Shown here piece by piece: positions 33,814 through 46,489 of a stretch of 64,000 nucleotides of DNA. Under the pieces are notes generated by a model. The model did not search any database. It saw only the letters and a list, made by a program, of their open reading frames with translations, and was not told the DNA's origin. Numbering within the stretch: the first letter of the stretch is position 1; every line of letters begins with the position of its first letter. The position numbers and the translations under genes were made by a program. This DNA is from Isoetes taiwanensis (Eukaryota; Streptophyta; Lycopodiopsida; Isoetales; Isoetaceae). The stretch covers positions 620,001 to 684,000 of the forward strand of contig JAJEKV010000223.1 in assembly GCA_021234155.1 (NCBI GenBank), written 5' to 3'.

Positions 33814-34925
33814 TATATTTTAACGTCCACGGATGCCAACTGGACTATGAGACGTAGAAGGCAACCAAATAGAGCCCTAAAATGGAACGGATCAACCTAC
33901 AGTGATATGCAACTCCATAAGATAATGCAAATGGTCCTTCACAATTTTATGCATTGTGTAACCCAATAAGAGATACAGAAAAAGGAAGAACCAAAATATT
34001 GGCAGCTGTCATGACATGTCTCAGAGAATTTCTGTACCACCAGCATTGAGATGCTTAAAGAACAAGATCATAGCCTATACTAGTCTACTAACTATTTTTG
34101 CACCATTATCCAGCTCTACAAACAAATTAGCACAATGTTTTGCTAAAAAGGAATACTTGTGAATAGCTTGAGGATGGTCATAGTGCCTGTGGTCCTGACA
34201 GACTCCAACTAGAAATCAACCTCTATGAACATAATTAACATTGGAATCAATTTTGATTATTCAGAGATGCATTAAGCAAACCATTGTCTTAAATGACACT
34301 GACCTACCAACTTTGTGATCCACCAAGTCTAATAGCATGCATACAAAGACACCATGAAACTTTTGGAAACGTATTCCCATTTACACTAATGAGAAAAGAA
34401 CAATATACTCTACAATTTTTCAACTTTATTTCTCTAAAATGTCCTATGGACAGTCCTTCAAACATAGAATAACTCTCACCTCTGTAAATTTTTCTGGATG
34501 AAGGTGACTAGAGACTGTTTCAGCCGATGACATACGTTGAGAGGCAAGTCCAGTTTGCTTGTTTTCCTCCTCAATCATTTCCTGGGTTAGGGGTAGAATC
34601 AAAGAGCTTGTTGTAACTGCCTCGTTTAGACAGAAACTGTGCAGCCTTTGGTCCAATACTGCATGCCACAAATCGGAAAGGTTCAAATATGCATAGGTTT
34701 CTTATGCAAGGCAAGAATTTTTACAGTCCTTGTAATCTCTGCCCAGACCATAGTTATATAATCCACAGACTTTACTATGTGTACACACAGTTTACCTAAA
34801 CATGCAATAGTTTTCTCTCAAATAATTACCTATATATCTCACTAAAGAACAATATGAAATTTACGACTAAATACCATACACTCTGTGACGCTCCCCGAAT
34901 CTATATGATGCTCCCATCGTATAAA

Positions 34926-35512
34926 TGTTTGGGGTCTGGGTTCGGGAACTCCTGCAAGACAGCCCTCTGTGAGGACCCTTGGATCTAACAGGAGAATCCG
35001 GGAGCTATGTCACGCGGGATTTGCAAGAAAACAAGGAAAAGGGAAAAGAAAACAAAAGAACAATAAGACCACAATAATAAGCTTCCTTGATGTCAATGAT
35101 GATACATGAGCTCTCGCAATCGAGAGAAAACTGAAATGAGACAAGACGCAAAACTCATCTAAAAAACTCATGTGCTAGCTCTACTCATATATATAGTACA
35201 ATGGCCTTTGGCCCAATATAGACACTCTGACTGATTTCGGTGCCGACTCCTGGAAGGAGGCCTGATTTGCAGGAATGCTTGGCGGTGCCTCTTGAAATAC
35301 CTGGAATCTCGCTGACGCTGACGCAGGCCGTGACGGGCCGTCACTTGTCTGAGCGCCTCCTTTTGACGGCAGGCGCGCCCTTTGATTGCGTGGTCTGCTT
35401 GGTCTTCTGCGTGGCCTTTGACGACTGACCCGTGCCTGGTTGTGGATCCTTGGCCTTGACTTGGTCTGTCGTATGCATGAATAGTCCTGTACCAGGAGGC
35501 ACAGGACTAACA
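34926..35512 (-). repeat. 3' LTR of the gypsy element
   Basis: 587 bases. On the minus strand it runs from TGTTAGTCCTGTGCC to CCAGACCCCAAACA. The polypurine tract TTTGGTGGGGGGAG lies directly before it at 35513-35526. Confidence 0.95.
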
Positions 35513-35526
35513 CTCCCCCCCACCAA
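35513..35526 (-). other. Polypurine tract of the gypsy element
   Basis: The minus strand reads TTTGGTGGGGGGAG directly against the LTR start TGTTAGTCC. Confidence 0.85.
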
Positions 35527-35671
35527 ACGACACTCAGAATGAAGGAAAGGAGGAAGTGTTTCTGAGGGTGGGAAGCCAGCAGTTTGAAAGTGATCCTCCC
35601 GGGAATGGGGACGGGCACCATTGTGATAAGTGCCAATGAGATCCTGACGTATTTGAAAAGCTTCTGGAGTG

Positions 35672-36673
35672 TTAAGCCCAATTGCTGTCTTCTAGGGCAG
35701 CATGGGCCTCAGAAGGAACAAACTGGCACTCCATGAGAAGACAGGTCTGAAGGCCGAATGCGCTGACGCTAGCATTCGGGTTGCAATAAAAGATGGGACG
35801 CTGCCGATTTGAGGAGCTGACCAGGATGCACTTGAGAGCAGCACAGAAGCCGGCTTGGCGGTGAACAGAAGGATCGGGTGAGGTGGCGGCATGCTGTAAG
35901 AAGTTATCAAGGCCATGAACAGCATCAGCGGGTGTTTGCCAACCACGCTCATTTGCAATATAGATCCAATTTGAAGTGTCGTCCAAGGTGGCACCCTCCT
36001 CCCAATTGGAGCGTCTGACAAAACGGGGATCCCACCGGAGATCTGTCGAGATCTGAGGCGGGGTCCACCCAGCGTGGCCATCCAAGACCTTCGTCCAAAA
36101 GGGGAGACGCCAATCTGAGGTGAGGAACCGTAGGCGGGGAGGGACTCCCAGTGAAACGTATGGAGAGGGGGCCACACCCGTGGGTGTGGGCTGCTGAGCT
36201 TGCTCCCTGAATTCGCGGACAAGGTCGGGATCAAGAGCTTTGCACCACTGGTCCCAAGCAGAGGCAGAGAGCTGAGAGTATACAGGAGGGCTATCCCAAC
36301 CCGTGGGGACTGTCTTGCTATCCAGAAGAGCACGCAGTTGATTGTAACCTGCCAAGTGCTGCATATAAACTTGGGCAAATGGAAGATCCTCAGGATGCCC
36401 AAGATTCTTCCGTACCTGTTCCAACGTTTCGGCTTGCCATAGAGGTAAATGATGAGCAAGCTCAGGCATGTACTCCTGATGAAGAGCGTGTGTCCGATCA
36501 TGATCGGACAGATATGGGTTGTTGTCCAAGAGCAACCATTGAACCTGTGAGTCATTCTGAAAGTTCTGATGTGGCCCATCACGAAATTTGTCCTGTGTAT
36601 CAGCCAGATAGAAGTCATGGAAAATGTACGCCATCGGCTGAACAACTCTGAAGGTGATCAAATCCGGATCTTC
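35672..36673 (-). pseudogene. Gypsy ORF3, C-terminal part (split by CACTA)
   Basis: This frame is open from the CACTA edge to 35672 and would continue ORF3, whose first part ends at 47022. The segment starts with residues such as CEDPDLITFRVVQP and is rich in Trp, Pro and Asp. No known domain is recognised. The first 12 codons of the open frame from 36709 belong to the CACTA end and are not part of the retroelement protein. Confidence 0.6.
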
Positions 36674-36739
36674 ACACACTACAAGAGAATGATGGTTAAA
36701 CGTCAGCATATTCGTCAGACAGCCTTCATAAAGTTGAGC

Positions 36740-37160
36740 TATGCCCAGGTCCTTGTATCTGACGATATAACTGACGAGTTTTATGTGACGGTTTTAAGTC
36801 AGAATAATCGTCTGATTATTAGTCAGATATTAGTCATCTATTTAGTCAGAACATTAGTCAGTTAATAGTCAGAACATTCGTCACCATAGTTAGTCAGATA
36901 TGTAGACAGTATGAAAGTCACCTGAATAGTCAGACAATAGGTAGATTATTAGTCGGCTTATTAGTCGGCTTATTAGTTAGATACTTAGTCAGGTTATTAG
37001 GTAAACAATTAGTCAGTGTAAAAGTTTGAATCATAGTCATGATGTTAGTCAGATATTTAGTGACACGTTTAGTCAGAGTATTCGTTATAATATTTGTTTC
37101 CATATAGTCAGTCGCTTGGTCAGGTTGTAGTGAGGCTATAGTCAGACTGTCAATAATCCA
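36740..37160. repeat. Left subterminal TAGTCAG repeats of the CACTA element
   Basis: Many copies of TAGTCAG and variants (TTAGTCAGAT, TAGTCAGGTT) in both orientations. In En/Spm such subterminal repeats bind the TnpA protein and bring the ends together. Confidence 0.85.
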
Positions 37161-37424
37161 CAATTGTTCAAAAGCAGTGAAGATACTCTATCCATTTTTT
37201 AGCTTCACATTTGTTACATTAGACAGAATAATAGAAGTGCAAGAAGACGATTTATATCTTAAAACTCAACATTTTATTAAGACAAAAGTAGTTGTTACAA
37301 GGGTTAAGACAGATTAAAACTGAAATATAAAGAGTGTCAAAAATGGACAGATTTAAACCTTAAGAGTTTAGTACATCAAAATGTACTCATTACGAATAAC
37401 TATAAAAGTACTGCCAGCATACAT

Positions 37425-39992
37425 CTATGCCCTCCTGTCCTTTTGAATGGATTTGTAATTTCTGATATTCTTTTCGACAGCATTATCCACAAAATCAGAA
37501 CTTAACTTTCTGCCAGTGGCTCTGTTCTTGCTCTTCTTCCCTTTCTTTCGTGAGGTAGATGCATTATCACTTTTCCTTGTAACCTCGATATCATTTTTCT
37601 TCCTGATGATCATCTCCTCCACATTCCTCGCACTCTCCAATCCCTTCTCCATTAATGCATCATAAAATGCATCAATTGATGCAGCCTCAAGTGGTTGATC
37701 TGCATTATTCACACCGCATTCAGTCTCCATGGCAGCCCCCACACCATCTACCTCATCTTCCAATCTATTATCCTGTCCATCCACTTCTGGCTCACCTGCA
37801 TCAGCTATAACATTAATGCCGTCTTCCTCAACTCCATGGGAATTCCCGCCTTCTAAATCCATCTCAAGTAGTCCTCCTTCTTCTCTTTGATCTTCCTGCA
37901 ACTTGTTTCCCTCCTAAAGCAAAAAAAAAAAGGTTTAATGAAGTGCTAAAATTATATTTAGATGCTATAAAAATCAAAATAGACATTAGAATATGAATTA
38001 CCTTCATTTGTTTTTTACGCTGCTTATTCTTCCTCTCGCCCTTCTTTCCTAAGTAATCCATTGCCTCAAACTACAAAAAGTCAAAGCAACATTTAATTTT
38101 CAGCAATGCAAAAACAAATGCATCGAATATGATAGAGGAAAGAACAATACGAATTAATAAATGACTTACATTTCCAGGAATTCTTCCTTCGGCAATTAGA
38201 GATTCTCGATATATCTTATATGATCTCTTTTTCTTTATCGCTGCCATGGTTGTTGCAGAAGGGTAAGCACCCCAGTCCCGGAACTACCCCAATCCCAATC
38301 AAGAAATATAGTCAGTTCTCTGCTGCAAGCATAATAGGCCTTCACCTAATTTTCTGAAATAGCAGACCAGCATAGCCATGGCATGGCCCGCAACGTCTAA
38401 AATCTTTGAAGGAGAATTATTATGGTGCAGCAACTACTATAGAAGATATTACCATGATTATGTTTGCTTGGCAAGGCTTGTCCAAGGAATATCAGAACAT
38501 TTATGATCATTATAAGCTGAAGACGACTATCAAAATTACCTTTCTTCAATTGTAGCAACAATTGCTACAAAAAGAAGCATTTCTATCTGGACATCAGAAT
38601 CAAGTCATAAACATTGCAAATATTCTACAGAACTTGATCGTGGAGATAACATTCGTAGATGGTTGGATGAGCTGAACATGGAACTTGCCATTGCTGAATC
38701 ATTGAGAGAGAACCAGAATCCAGTTTTGAACATGATCAAAACACATGTTGGATCTATTATGGATAGTGCCAAGAGACAAATGCTGATCACCAATTTCATG
38801 GTCCCAAGGAGGATAAGTGAATCTAATGATGATGGTACCAAGGTTGATCTTGGCATGGCCACACTTGGATTTGAGAAACTTCAGGTGATTGATTGAAGTT
38901 AAAGATTGAAGAAAGAAAATACATGAGAGAAGCTATCTACTACGTACATAATCAGCAGCAATTCCAGCATGTCCCCGTCGTCCTATTCTTACGCCACCTA
39001 GTTTTCTTGCTGCCGCTGCTTTTTTCTGATGGGGGCGGGGTATCTTTTTATTTGCCAGAAACCTCTCCCAAACAGGATCTTTAACATGGTTGGGGGCTAT
39101 TTTCTTGTCACTTCTACGCAACCACTCCCTACATAACATGACAACAATAATAAGTAAGGAAGAAATCATAAAATAGGGTATGAAATACATAAGTAGCTTA
39201 CTTCCAATGATTAAATATGCGAGCTGCTGTCTTCAATATGTCATAAGCAAAAAGCCCTTTACCAAATTGTTGTTCCATGTATCTCACTAATCTCTTTTTG
39301 GAGCTCTCATCCACCTTCTTCCAATCTTTATCAATCTCTGTGCAATAAACCTTCACTGCATGGCCAAGTACTGTCTTCCATGTCTGCCCATTCTCATCTA
39401 AGTGTATCTCCCCTCCTTGGACCATAGTCACCTAATGTTCCACGAATAGATTATTAACAAAAACACAATAAAATTTAATGTCCAGCAATGCATTCAAACA
39501 AATAAGCTCTACCTTATCCTTTTTAGGAAGACGAGAAAAAGTAACCTCATAATCTTCGATCAGCTCCTCGTCCTCCTCATCGCTTGCACTATCATCTTCT
39601 TCTTCGTCCTCACTAGACGATGGCGCATTGATGGATTTTAGACTAGTAGATTTTTCACTGCAGAGACAATAATGGGACAGCTTAGCAAGTTTGTTTAAAA
39701 CATGAAGTGGTTCATCAAAGTACCTTGATCTTCCCTGGTTTTTAGATGAACTTGAGGCTCGCTTTCCATTAGACGTATGCAACGGAGTACCGATCTGCGC
39801 AAGCTGCTTGTCAAGCATGGCCTTAAATTTAATCAGCTCACCTTGGTCCATTTCTCCAACTAATCTTTCCATGTCCGCGGAACCGTCTTCCTCACTGTCC
39901 TCATGACTCCTTCGTGAGGTTTCCGCCCTCTTCTTTGAACTCTCCTTTGTAGGCACTAAAAAACATAAGCAAATATTGTCAACTAAGAACAA
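37425..39992 (-). CDS. CACTA accessory protein (TnpA/Ptta-En-Spm type), several exons
   Basis: Minus-strand pieces with intron-like gaps. 39992-39432 begins with a Lys/Ser/Glu-rich segment containing MERLVGEMDQGELIKFKAML. 39431-39198 has WKTVLGHAVKVYCTEIDKDW, then FGKGLFAYDILKTAARIFNHWK. 39190-38933 has RSDKKIAPNHVKDPVWERFL. 38061-37425 is charged, with nuclear-signal-like RKKGKKSKNR. The middle part matches the plant Ptta/En/Spm transposase family, whose members bind subterminal repeats. It points away from the transposase gene, so the two are divergent. A separate open stretch on the plus strand (38430-38895) interrupts it and may be a captured or inserted piece. Exon borders are approximate. 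Confidence 0.6.
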
Positions 39993-40848
39993 AATTCAAA
40001 ATACAGCAGATATATACCTCTGAAAGCAGGGCATATAAGCAATATTATCTTAGAATTAAAAATCTCGAATCAAAACCTTGGTAGAAGCTGTGCCCTCTAA
40101 TCATAAAGAATGTCCTCTATCATAGAGCAGCTAGGTAATTCTTTCAAAGTGTGGAAATGGAACTGTTATTAGGTATACAGGAAAAGAGGTCACAAGATAG
40201 TATGTACTGAGAGGATCACGAAAAAGGGAAGCACAACAACAATTGTCCTCCTTTATTTTAATGCCATTGGATTGTATAGCAAAGGCTGTCTTCCCTGACC
40301 AAGTTCTTTGCCAGGACTTAGACCCTCTCACGTTCTCACCGTTTCAATTTTTAAGCTAGATTTTTTGGAATCTTTGCAACCTTCATCCATCACAGAACAA
40401 ACCGTAAACATAAGGAGGGCGCATCACAGAACAACCGTAAATAATAAGAAAAAAAAAGAAATGGTAAAAAATGTTTACTTATTCCGGGCCTCTTTCTGTT
40501 TCTGGCACAATCTTCCTTACTATCCGGCTATCTCTTCCTCTATAAGGCTTGTCTGGCTTGGTTCGATCTCACTCAAGGCGCTTCGTTGAAGGTAATGGTG
40601 ATCTCCATCAAGAAAATAGCGGTGATTTTTTGGCGGGCGATTAGGTAAGAGAAACAGAAGGAAGACATTCGTCACATACTAAGCCCCTGTTTTTTTTTGA
40701 CGTTTCGTAGTCACGAAATTCGTCATAATGTCATTCTATTACAGAATTTTTAACGGTTATATTACAGAATTTTTAACTTTTGTTATATTGGGTTATATGG
40801 GATAGGGTTTTTGCCAAGGCTTAATGTCCGAGCACCTCTAAGCATCCG

Positions 40849-42274
40849 ATGGCTCCGCATAGACTTAATGCCACGAGCACCTCCGAGGCCAGTGGCTCCG
40901 CAATGAGCACCTCTGAGCAACCTAGTGACTCCACATCGTCAAGCCATCAATGTTCAGTGCCATCTATTGATGAGCTCCCAATAATGTCAAGGTTCTCTAT
41001 CTCTGTCTTTATCCTCGCCTCTTTTTTTATTTGGACATCTATTTGATAACCTGGATATTTGCCCACAGAAATGAAACTTCTTCATCCTCCCAATCAAGAA
41101 AAAGTCAAGCAACAAAAACTTGGCGTCAAGATGATCCATTGGAGCGACTTGCCAGGCAATACGACAACTGTTGGTGCAAACAATGCAAAGGCACTAGCAG
41201 AAGGATGTATACAACGAGACGAAATCACAAAATGAAGTATGGCTTGATGGCAAATGCTCCACCACCATCCGACCTTGAGTTAAAAGCACGACAAGAAGCA
41301 GATGAGGTAGATGTGTGTATTAAGCATTTCTATATTATTCAATATTCGAATCCTCTCTTATAGTATATATGATTGTCGTAGTATTTGGACATGCTTCACC
41401 AACATCCTGAACTTGTCGAGACATCAGATAGCCCCATGTTGTCTGGATCATCGGGTTATTCTAGAAGTACTAGTTCTAGTCCAGAAGAGACTCAGGAAGT
41501 TGAGAGAGGTCGCACAAGGGGAAGTACAGTGGCTGCAAAACTTAAGGGCCATTTTAAGAAAAACTCGCATAATCTTGCTCATGCATGTGAAACAGAAAAT
41601 GACATGGCCGAACAACTCCCCCGTCACCTTGAAGCCTCTATTGTTCCATTTGTTCGATCAACCCTAGGTTGTTGGGAAGGGGAATTGCCTCCAATGCTGG
41701 AAGAAGTTATGTATTGGGGCCATAAGTACATGATAGCACCTTCTTTAGAAATACCACAAGCTGGAAGGGGTTTGTACATAATGGAACATGTGAAGGTCCC
41801 ACTTGGACACTCAACTGTGTTGATGGTGTTTGGAGGCCCAAAGTATCCTTGGGGTTTATGGCATAAACTTGCTTCTTTTATGCCTAGTATGTCTACTTAT
41901 GCTATGGCATTGAATGCGGCATCTTTGAGTGAGCAGAGAGATCGTGGAGAACATACCTCACGTGGTGCACGCATATATATTGACGGCCGACCAAGTGTTC
42001 ATGGCAACATTGCAGCACTTATAAATAGCTCTCGTGGTCATCCCGAATTAACAAATGCCGAATTTGAAGAGACTACGTAATATGATCCGTGTTACATGAA
42101 TGGGTATGTTTGGCCCGTATGTGAGAGTTTGTGCCATACGCAACCTCCGGCCCCGGAGAGGAACTATTTGTCAACTATCCTTTCAAAAGAGATGCCCCAA
42201 GACGAGTAGAACGTAAGAAGCGTGGTGAACCAATTGTTGTGCCTTATGGAAGGAAGCGTCGCCTAGATTTATAA
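40849..42274 (+). CDS. SET-domain-like protein carried by the CACTA element (disrupted)
   Basis: SET domains transfer methyl groups from S-adenosylmethionine to lysine, commonly on histones. Exon 1 (from ATG 40849) is Ser/Thr rich. Exon 2 (41069 to about 41305) has a possible metal site, CWCKQCKG with a later His. Exon 3 (from about 41380) holds the SET-like part: AGRGLYIMEHVKVPLG (the opening G-x-G strand), VLMVFGG, YIDGRPSVHGNIAALINSS (matching the GN-x-A-x-x-IN-x-S core), TNAEFEE, and then in the next frame YATSGPGEELFVNYPF (the closing GEEL...Y motif). It ends RKRRLDL at 42274. A TAA (42078-42080) and one frameshift (about 42125) separate the core from the closing motif. It could be damaged, or the assembly could be wrong there. 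It lies between the CACTA termini and upstream of the transposase, so it moves with the transposon. Confidence 0.7.
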
Positions 42275-42371
42275 TCATATACCATTGCCATTTAAATCAA
42301 ATGATGAATATTTGGATTTTAATGCATGCTTATGATTTTGAGGATGTTAATCATGTAGTGATGTTTGGTTA

Positions 42372-45300
42372 ATGGTTGTGTACCAATGCATGTTCGTTTC
42401 CTTATCTTTTTGTTTACCATCACATGTACAAACTCCCACAAACAAACAAACTTGTCTTGTTAATTTGCAGTCAAGCGATGATGGGAATGAAAACTCCTCT
42501 GCTCATAGTGGCTTCCATGCTGAGAGTGGTTTGATGGAAGCTATTCAAAATTACTTCCCAGCCACTAACAATGATGAAAATGTTGATGATGACGATGAGA
42601 GACCTACCACACTTCTAGAGAAAGAGACAAGCAAACCACCCAAATGAAAAGATTTCGCGTCTTGCTGCATGCATACTCATCCTGAACTTACAACACAAAT
42701 CAAATTGGAGCAATAATAGTGTGGATGATCTTCTCAGGCAAGTAATTTGGTTCGTCTTACAAGTTTTCCTTCTTCATTGGTTTTTTCTCGCTTGATATTT
42801 CTTTTTTTTTTGTTTTACCAGTTTGCTAGCTGACTATATACTGCCAAGTGATCATTGTCTTCCAAAATCAAGGAGGGGCGTCAAGCAACTTTTGCAAGAA
42901 CTAGATTTGCAATACAAGTGCATTCATGCATGTGTAAATGATTGTATACTCTTTCGCAATGAATATAGTGACATGAATGTATGTCCCAAGTGCAATGAGC
43001 CACGATATGATGAAAAAGCAAAGTCTAAAGTGCCAAAAAAAGTCTTGAGACATATGCCAATCATTCCACGTTTGCAAATTATGTTTAAATGTCCTTCCTT
43101 TTTTAATCCGGGCAGTAATTCGCTTGCTGCGTTTTTGTATTGGGTCCCATAGACCGATTGGTCTCCGTGGACGATAAAAGTAACTTCCTTCCTTCCTTCC
43201 TAGCCCAATTCATGGACTTTCATGCAAAACACCGAAGCAATGATGGAATCTTGAGGTACCCAACCGATGGCGAGGCATTGAAACATATAGAAGACAAATG
43301 GAAACATTTTAAGGATGAGCCTAGGAACGTCCGCTTGGTCAGAGGCATGGATGGTGTATGTCCATTTAGCACATTGTCTTCTACTCATAGTGTTTGGCCC
43401 ATTGTTGCCATAAACTACAATATACCACCTTGAATGGCAACTAAGGCAGGCCATTTAATGCTCACACTTATAGTTCCAGGTAAATATCCTTACATAGCAT
43501 TGCAACTTGTCTTTACATAGGTTATGGTTTCCTAATTTATATTTGAATGATTTGTATTAAGGCAAATACCAAGTGAAGGATATGGATGTGTACTTAGAAC
43601 CTTTTGTGGAGGAACTTGACACTTTATGGAGAGGAATACATATGTATGATATTTCGAGACAACCACACAATTTCATGTTTCATGGAATATTATGTTTCAC
43701 TATTCATGACTATCCCGGACTTGGTGTTGCGTCAGGTATAATGTTGTCATTTGTATTCTTATTTTAGATTATTTTGAACTATATTATAAGATTGTTTTAC
43801 TTTGCAGGACTACAAACTAGTGGAAAATGTGGATGCCCATCATGTGGCCAAGAGTTAACATCGTACATGAGGATCAAAACACCTATCAAAGATGATATAC
43901 ACAAACCATAAGAAATATCTACCATTGGATCATGAGCTTCGTCATGGTGATACATCACATGTACCTAGTAGAAGAACTCCACATGATTGGTTGCAAACAT
44001 GGAATGATCGTGACCTAAACAACAGCCTCAGACCTCCACCTGGCATGAAGAAACTATCCATATTCTACAAGTTGGAATACTGGCCTGAACTAAAGATTGC
44101 ACATCTCTTGGATCCTATGCATATTTTTAAGAATGTAAGCCATTCACTTTGGCGACATCTTACAGGAGATTGGGAAACTCTTAATGCTAGAAATGATCTA
44201 AAGGATAACAATATCAAACCTGAATTATGGCCTATCATAGAAGAAGGCAAAGCTCCTCGCCAGAAGGGCCCTTGGGTATTGAAAAGGGACTAACTCAAAC
44301 AAGTGAAGAACTCTATTAAAGCTCTTCGCACTCCAACAGGTCATGGCTCCTCCCTAAGAAGGACATTCACGAATGATGGAGATCTTACCGGCTTAAAATC
44401 GCATGATTGGCACAACTTTTTACAGGTAAGGATGAACAATATTGACAACTTGTATGCACGACTAATTATATTTTTTTTCTTGTTACAGTATACTCTCCCA
44501 TGTGCCTTAGAGAATTGCCTCACGCCTTCTATCCGAAAAGTCATCTATAGACTTGCTAGCTTCTCTAGGTGGGTGTGTTCAAAAGAGATTGTAGCTGCTG
44601 ATATTCCTACCATGGAAATAGAGATTGCAGAGATATTATGCCAGCTAGAATACTTATTTCCCACTAGTTTTTTTTATCTTCAGGTATGTAGCTAGTTGAA
44701 ATAAGTTAAACATTGCCAATTATACATACTAATGTGATCAACAGTACATTTCTTTGGTGCATTTGCCACAAGAGATTTTGCTCGTGGGTCCAAACCCCTC
44801 TAGATGGATGTTCTTTTTAGAGAGATATATGAAGGTATTAAAAGGCTTTGTGCGCCAGATGGCTAGGCCTGAGGGATGTATGGCAGAAGGGCACCTTATT
44901 CAAGAGACATTATTTTTCTTGACCGATGCCACCACATCAATAGATCCAAATGCACCAAAAGTTTGGAAGAAGGAGGCCCTCGATTGGTTAGAAGGTGAAA
45001 TTTTACAAGGTCGGGTAAGCAAATACAAGGTTAAGGTTAAGTGACGAGATGTTTGAAGGCATCAACAAATTCGTGTTGAACAATGCAGATGGTCTTACTA
45101 GGTGGGTGGAACTATATAAAGTTGAAAAGGCACAAAGAGATATGGATAGAAGAGCATATGCTGCAAGGAACCATCGAGGACGTCAAAGGAGAGTACAATA
45201 TCCTTCAGAGCTAAGGCCCCTCCCTGATACTCCGCCCTATTGGTGGCTATCTGAAAAGCTTTGGGAGGCTGAAGACAATGGAGAAAAAATACAAGAGGAT

Positions 45301-45830
45301 GACCTCAATATTGCACTTGGCTGCCATCAATCAGTAAGTCCAGATTTGTTATTGCTATTATATAGTTTTGCATTCATAAAACATTTGAGTTTTTATTCAA
45401 TGTGCAGGCTAGGTTCCATAATTCAATGTGGGCTTATGGTCAGCATTTCCGAATTGAGAGCATTGACAAAGCCCGTGTTACTTGTGATTCTGGAATAATT
45501 GCCTCATTTGACCAAAGGAGTCGAGCAAGCGCTAGAGATAATAACCCTATTGATGGAGAGCTTGAATATGTCGGAGTTATTACTGATATTATTGATGTGG
45601 ATTTTCGTTCATTTCGACAGACCATTCTAAAAGCAAAATGGTTCAAGCCTCTATACCGTGGAAGAAATCAAACAATGCGGCCACATCCATCTGGCTTTTT
45701 TGAAGTCGATTCGACGCAAGTTTTAGTAGATGTCAGTGAACCATTTGTGTATCCACAACAAGTTCGACAAGTATTTTTCCATGCCAATCCTCAGAACCAT
45801 AAATGGTGGATCGTAATCCCTACAGAGTAA
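42372..45830 (+). CDS. CACTA transposase (TnpD/Tnp2 type), multi-exon, interrupted
   Basis: Cuts the transposon at its CACTA ends. In order: an acidic N-terminal piece (42468-42647), then 42823-43094 with YILPSDHCLPKSRRGVKQLL, VNDCILFRNEY, MNVCPKCNEPRYD and IPRLQIMFKCPS. From 43199 come RSNDGILRYPTDGEALKHI, GMDGVCPFSTL, DVYLEPFVEELDTLWRGI and CGCPSCGQ, all typical of the Tnp2 domain. DUF4218-like sequence (CALENCLTPSIRK, then MEIEIAEILCQLEYLFPTSF and PSRWMFFLERYMKVLKGFV) lies at 44489-45040, and DUF4216-like sequence (VDVSEPFVYPQQVRQVFFHA) at 45406-45830. Introns fit several gaps (for example 43491-43560, 43737-43807 and 44426-44488). Stops and the foreign insert at 43095-43198 suggest it is no longer active. 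Confidence 0.85.
43095..43198 (+). repeat. Foreign copia-LTR-like insert inside the transposase exon
   Basis: Between FKCPSF and AQFMDFHAK of the transposase, where the family has only a few residues, lies about 100 bases with TTTTTTAATCCGGGCAGTAAT, then GGGTCCCATAGACCGATTGG, then TCTCCGTGGACGATAAAA and (TTCC)n. The middle matches 31120-31205 closely. Confidence 0.7.
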
Positions 45831-45839
45831 CCAACATCA

Positions 45840-46489
45840 CGCCGACACATTCCAAATATAATCCTTGAGGAAGAAGGGAGGAGCCTGAAGAAGATATGGA
45901 GCATGAGCGAGAATTGGAATTTGTGGTGCCACAAAATGTAGAAGATTATGAAGCTCAAGAGCAAACACCCAATGAAGATTTAAGATCACCAATGCACTCC
46001 CCAGTGGCACTTGAAGATTATATTGAAGAGGAAGAAGACGTGGAGCTTCAAATGCGGATATGCTAACTAAGGCTACTTCTGACTAGATGACGATGAATGG
46101 AATGATATACAACATGATTTCTTGGATGACGAGGATTTCATTTAGAAATCACATTTCAGTTCTCAATTGCTTTATATGTACATCTTTTTTTTAGTATGTA
46201 TCTCCTTATGCTCGTATGATATATATGCTTGATTGATTCAAAGTTACATGATAGGAGAAACAAATTGTGGTAAACAAAATCTAAACAAACACAAAATTTA
46301 CTTAAGATCCCTATATATTTCCCCCACAGTGGAGTTGGTGAAACCTATATGGTCTCCCCATACTAGAAAGACATTTGGGATAAGTTAAAGAGATGATAGT
46401 GGATAAAGGAGAAATTTTATATTCTTAATACATTAATACATCATATACAAAATTGTACTTTTAAAAAATGGTATTACTACTACATGACG
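45840..46489. other. 3' part of the CACTA transposase region, no further gene
   Basis: Begins with a short, broken, acidic extension of the transposase frame (to about 46145), followed by AT-rich non-coding sequence. Confidence 0.45.

Larger units (their letters stand above)
32051..34658 (-). pseudogene. RecQ/WRN-type DNA helicase, C-terminal exons, with in-frame TGA
   Basis: Four minus-strand exons with proper acceptors: 34658-34480 (LDQRLHSFCLNEAV, then LASQRMSSAETVSSH), 33597-33535 (RLAKLRPSTLARLRNIDGAN, an HRDC-like motif), 33458 to about 33271 (WLVDQHGEELMSIIERL, then SPAKLEAWKMWQRD) and 32260-32051 (LPERPKPIKEDTVVEYILEC, then VRFCKESSFIGG and ILKVGSKERLKPTKDE). Together they match the region after the RQC domain in RecQ helicases, including the C-terminal helix-turn-helix repeat. 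Exon 1 to exon 2 splices in frame. TGA at 32173-32171 replaces the usual Trp codon. Exon 3 loses its donor where A-rich sequence begins at about 33270. The helicase core is not in the window, and the upstream side is occupied by the LTR nest from 34884. Confidence 0.6.

Noticed and set aside
36930-37163. Thr/Asn-rich minus-strand ORF
   Set aside because: It is a translation of the CACTA subterminal TAGTCAG repeats.
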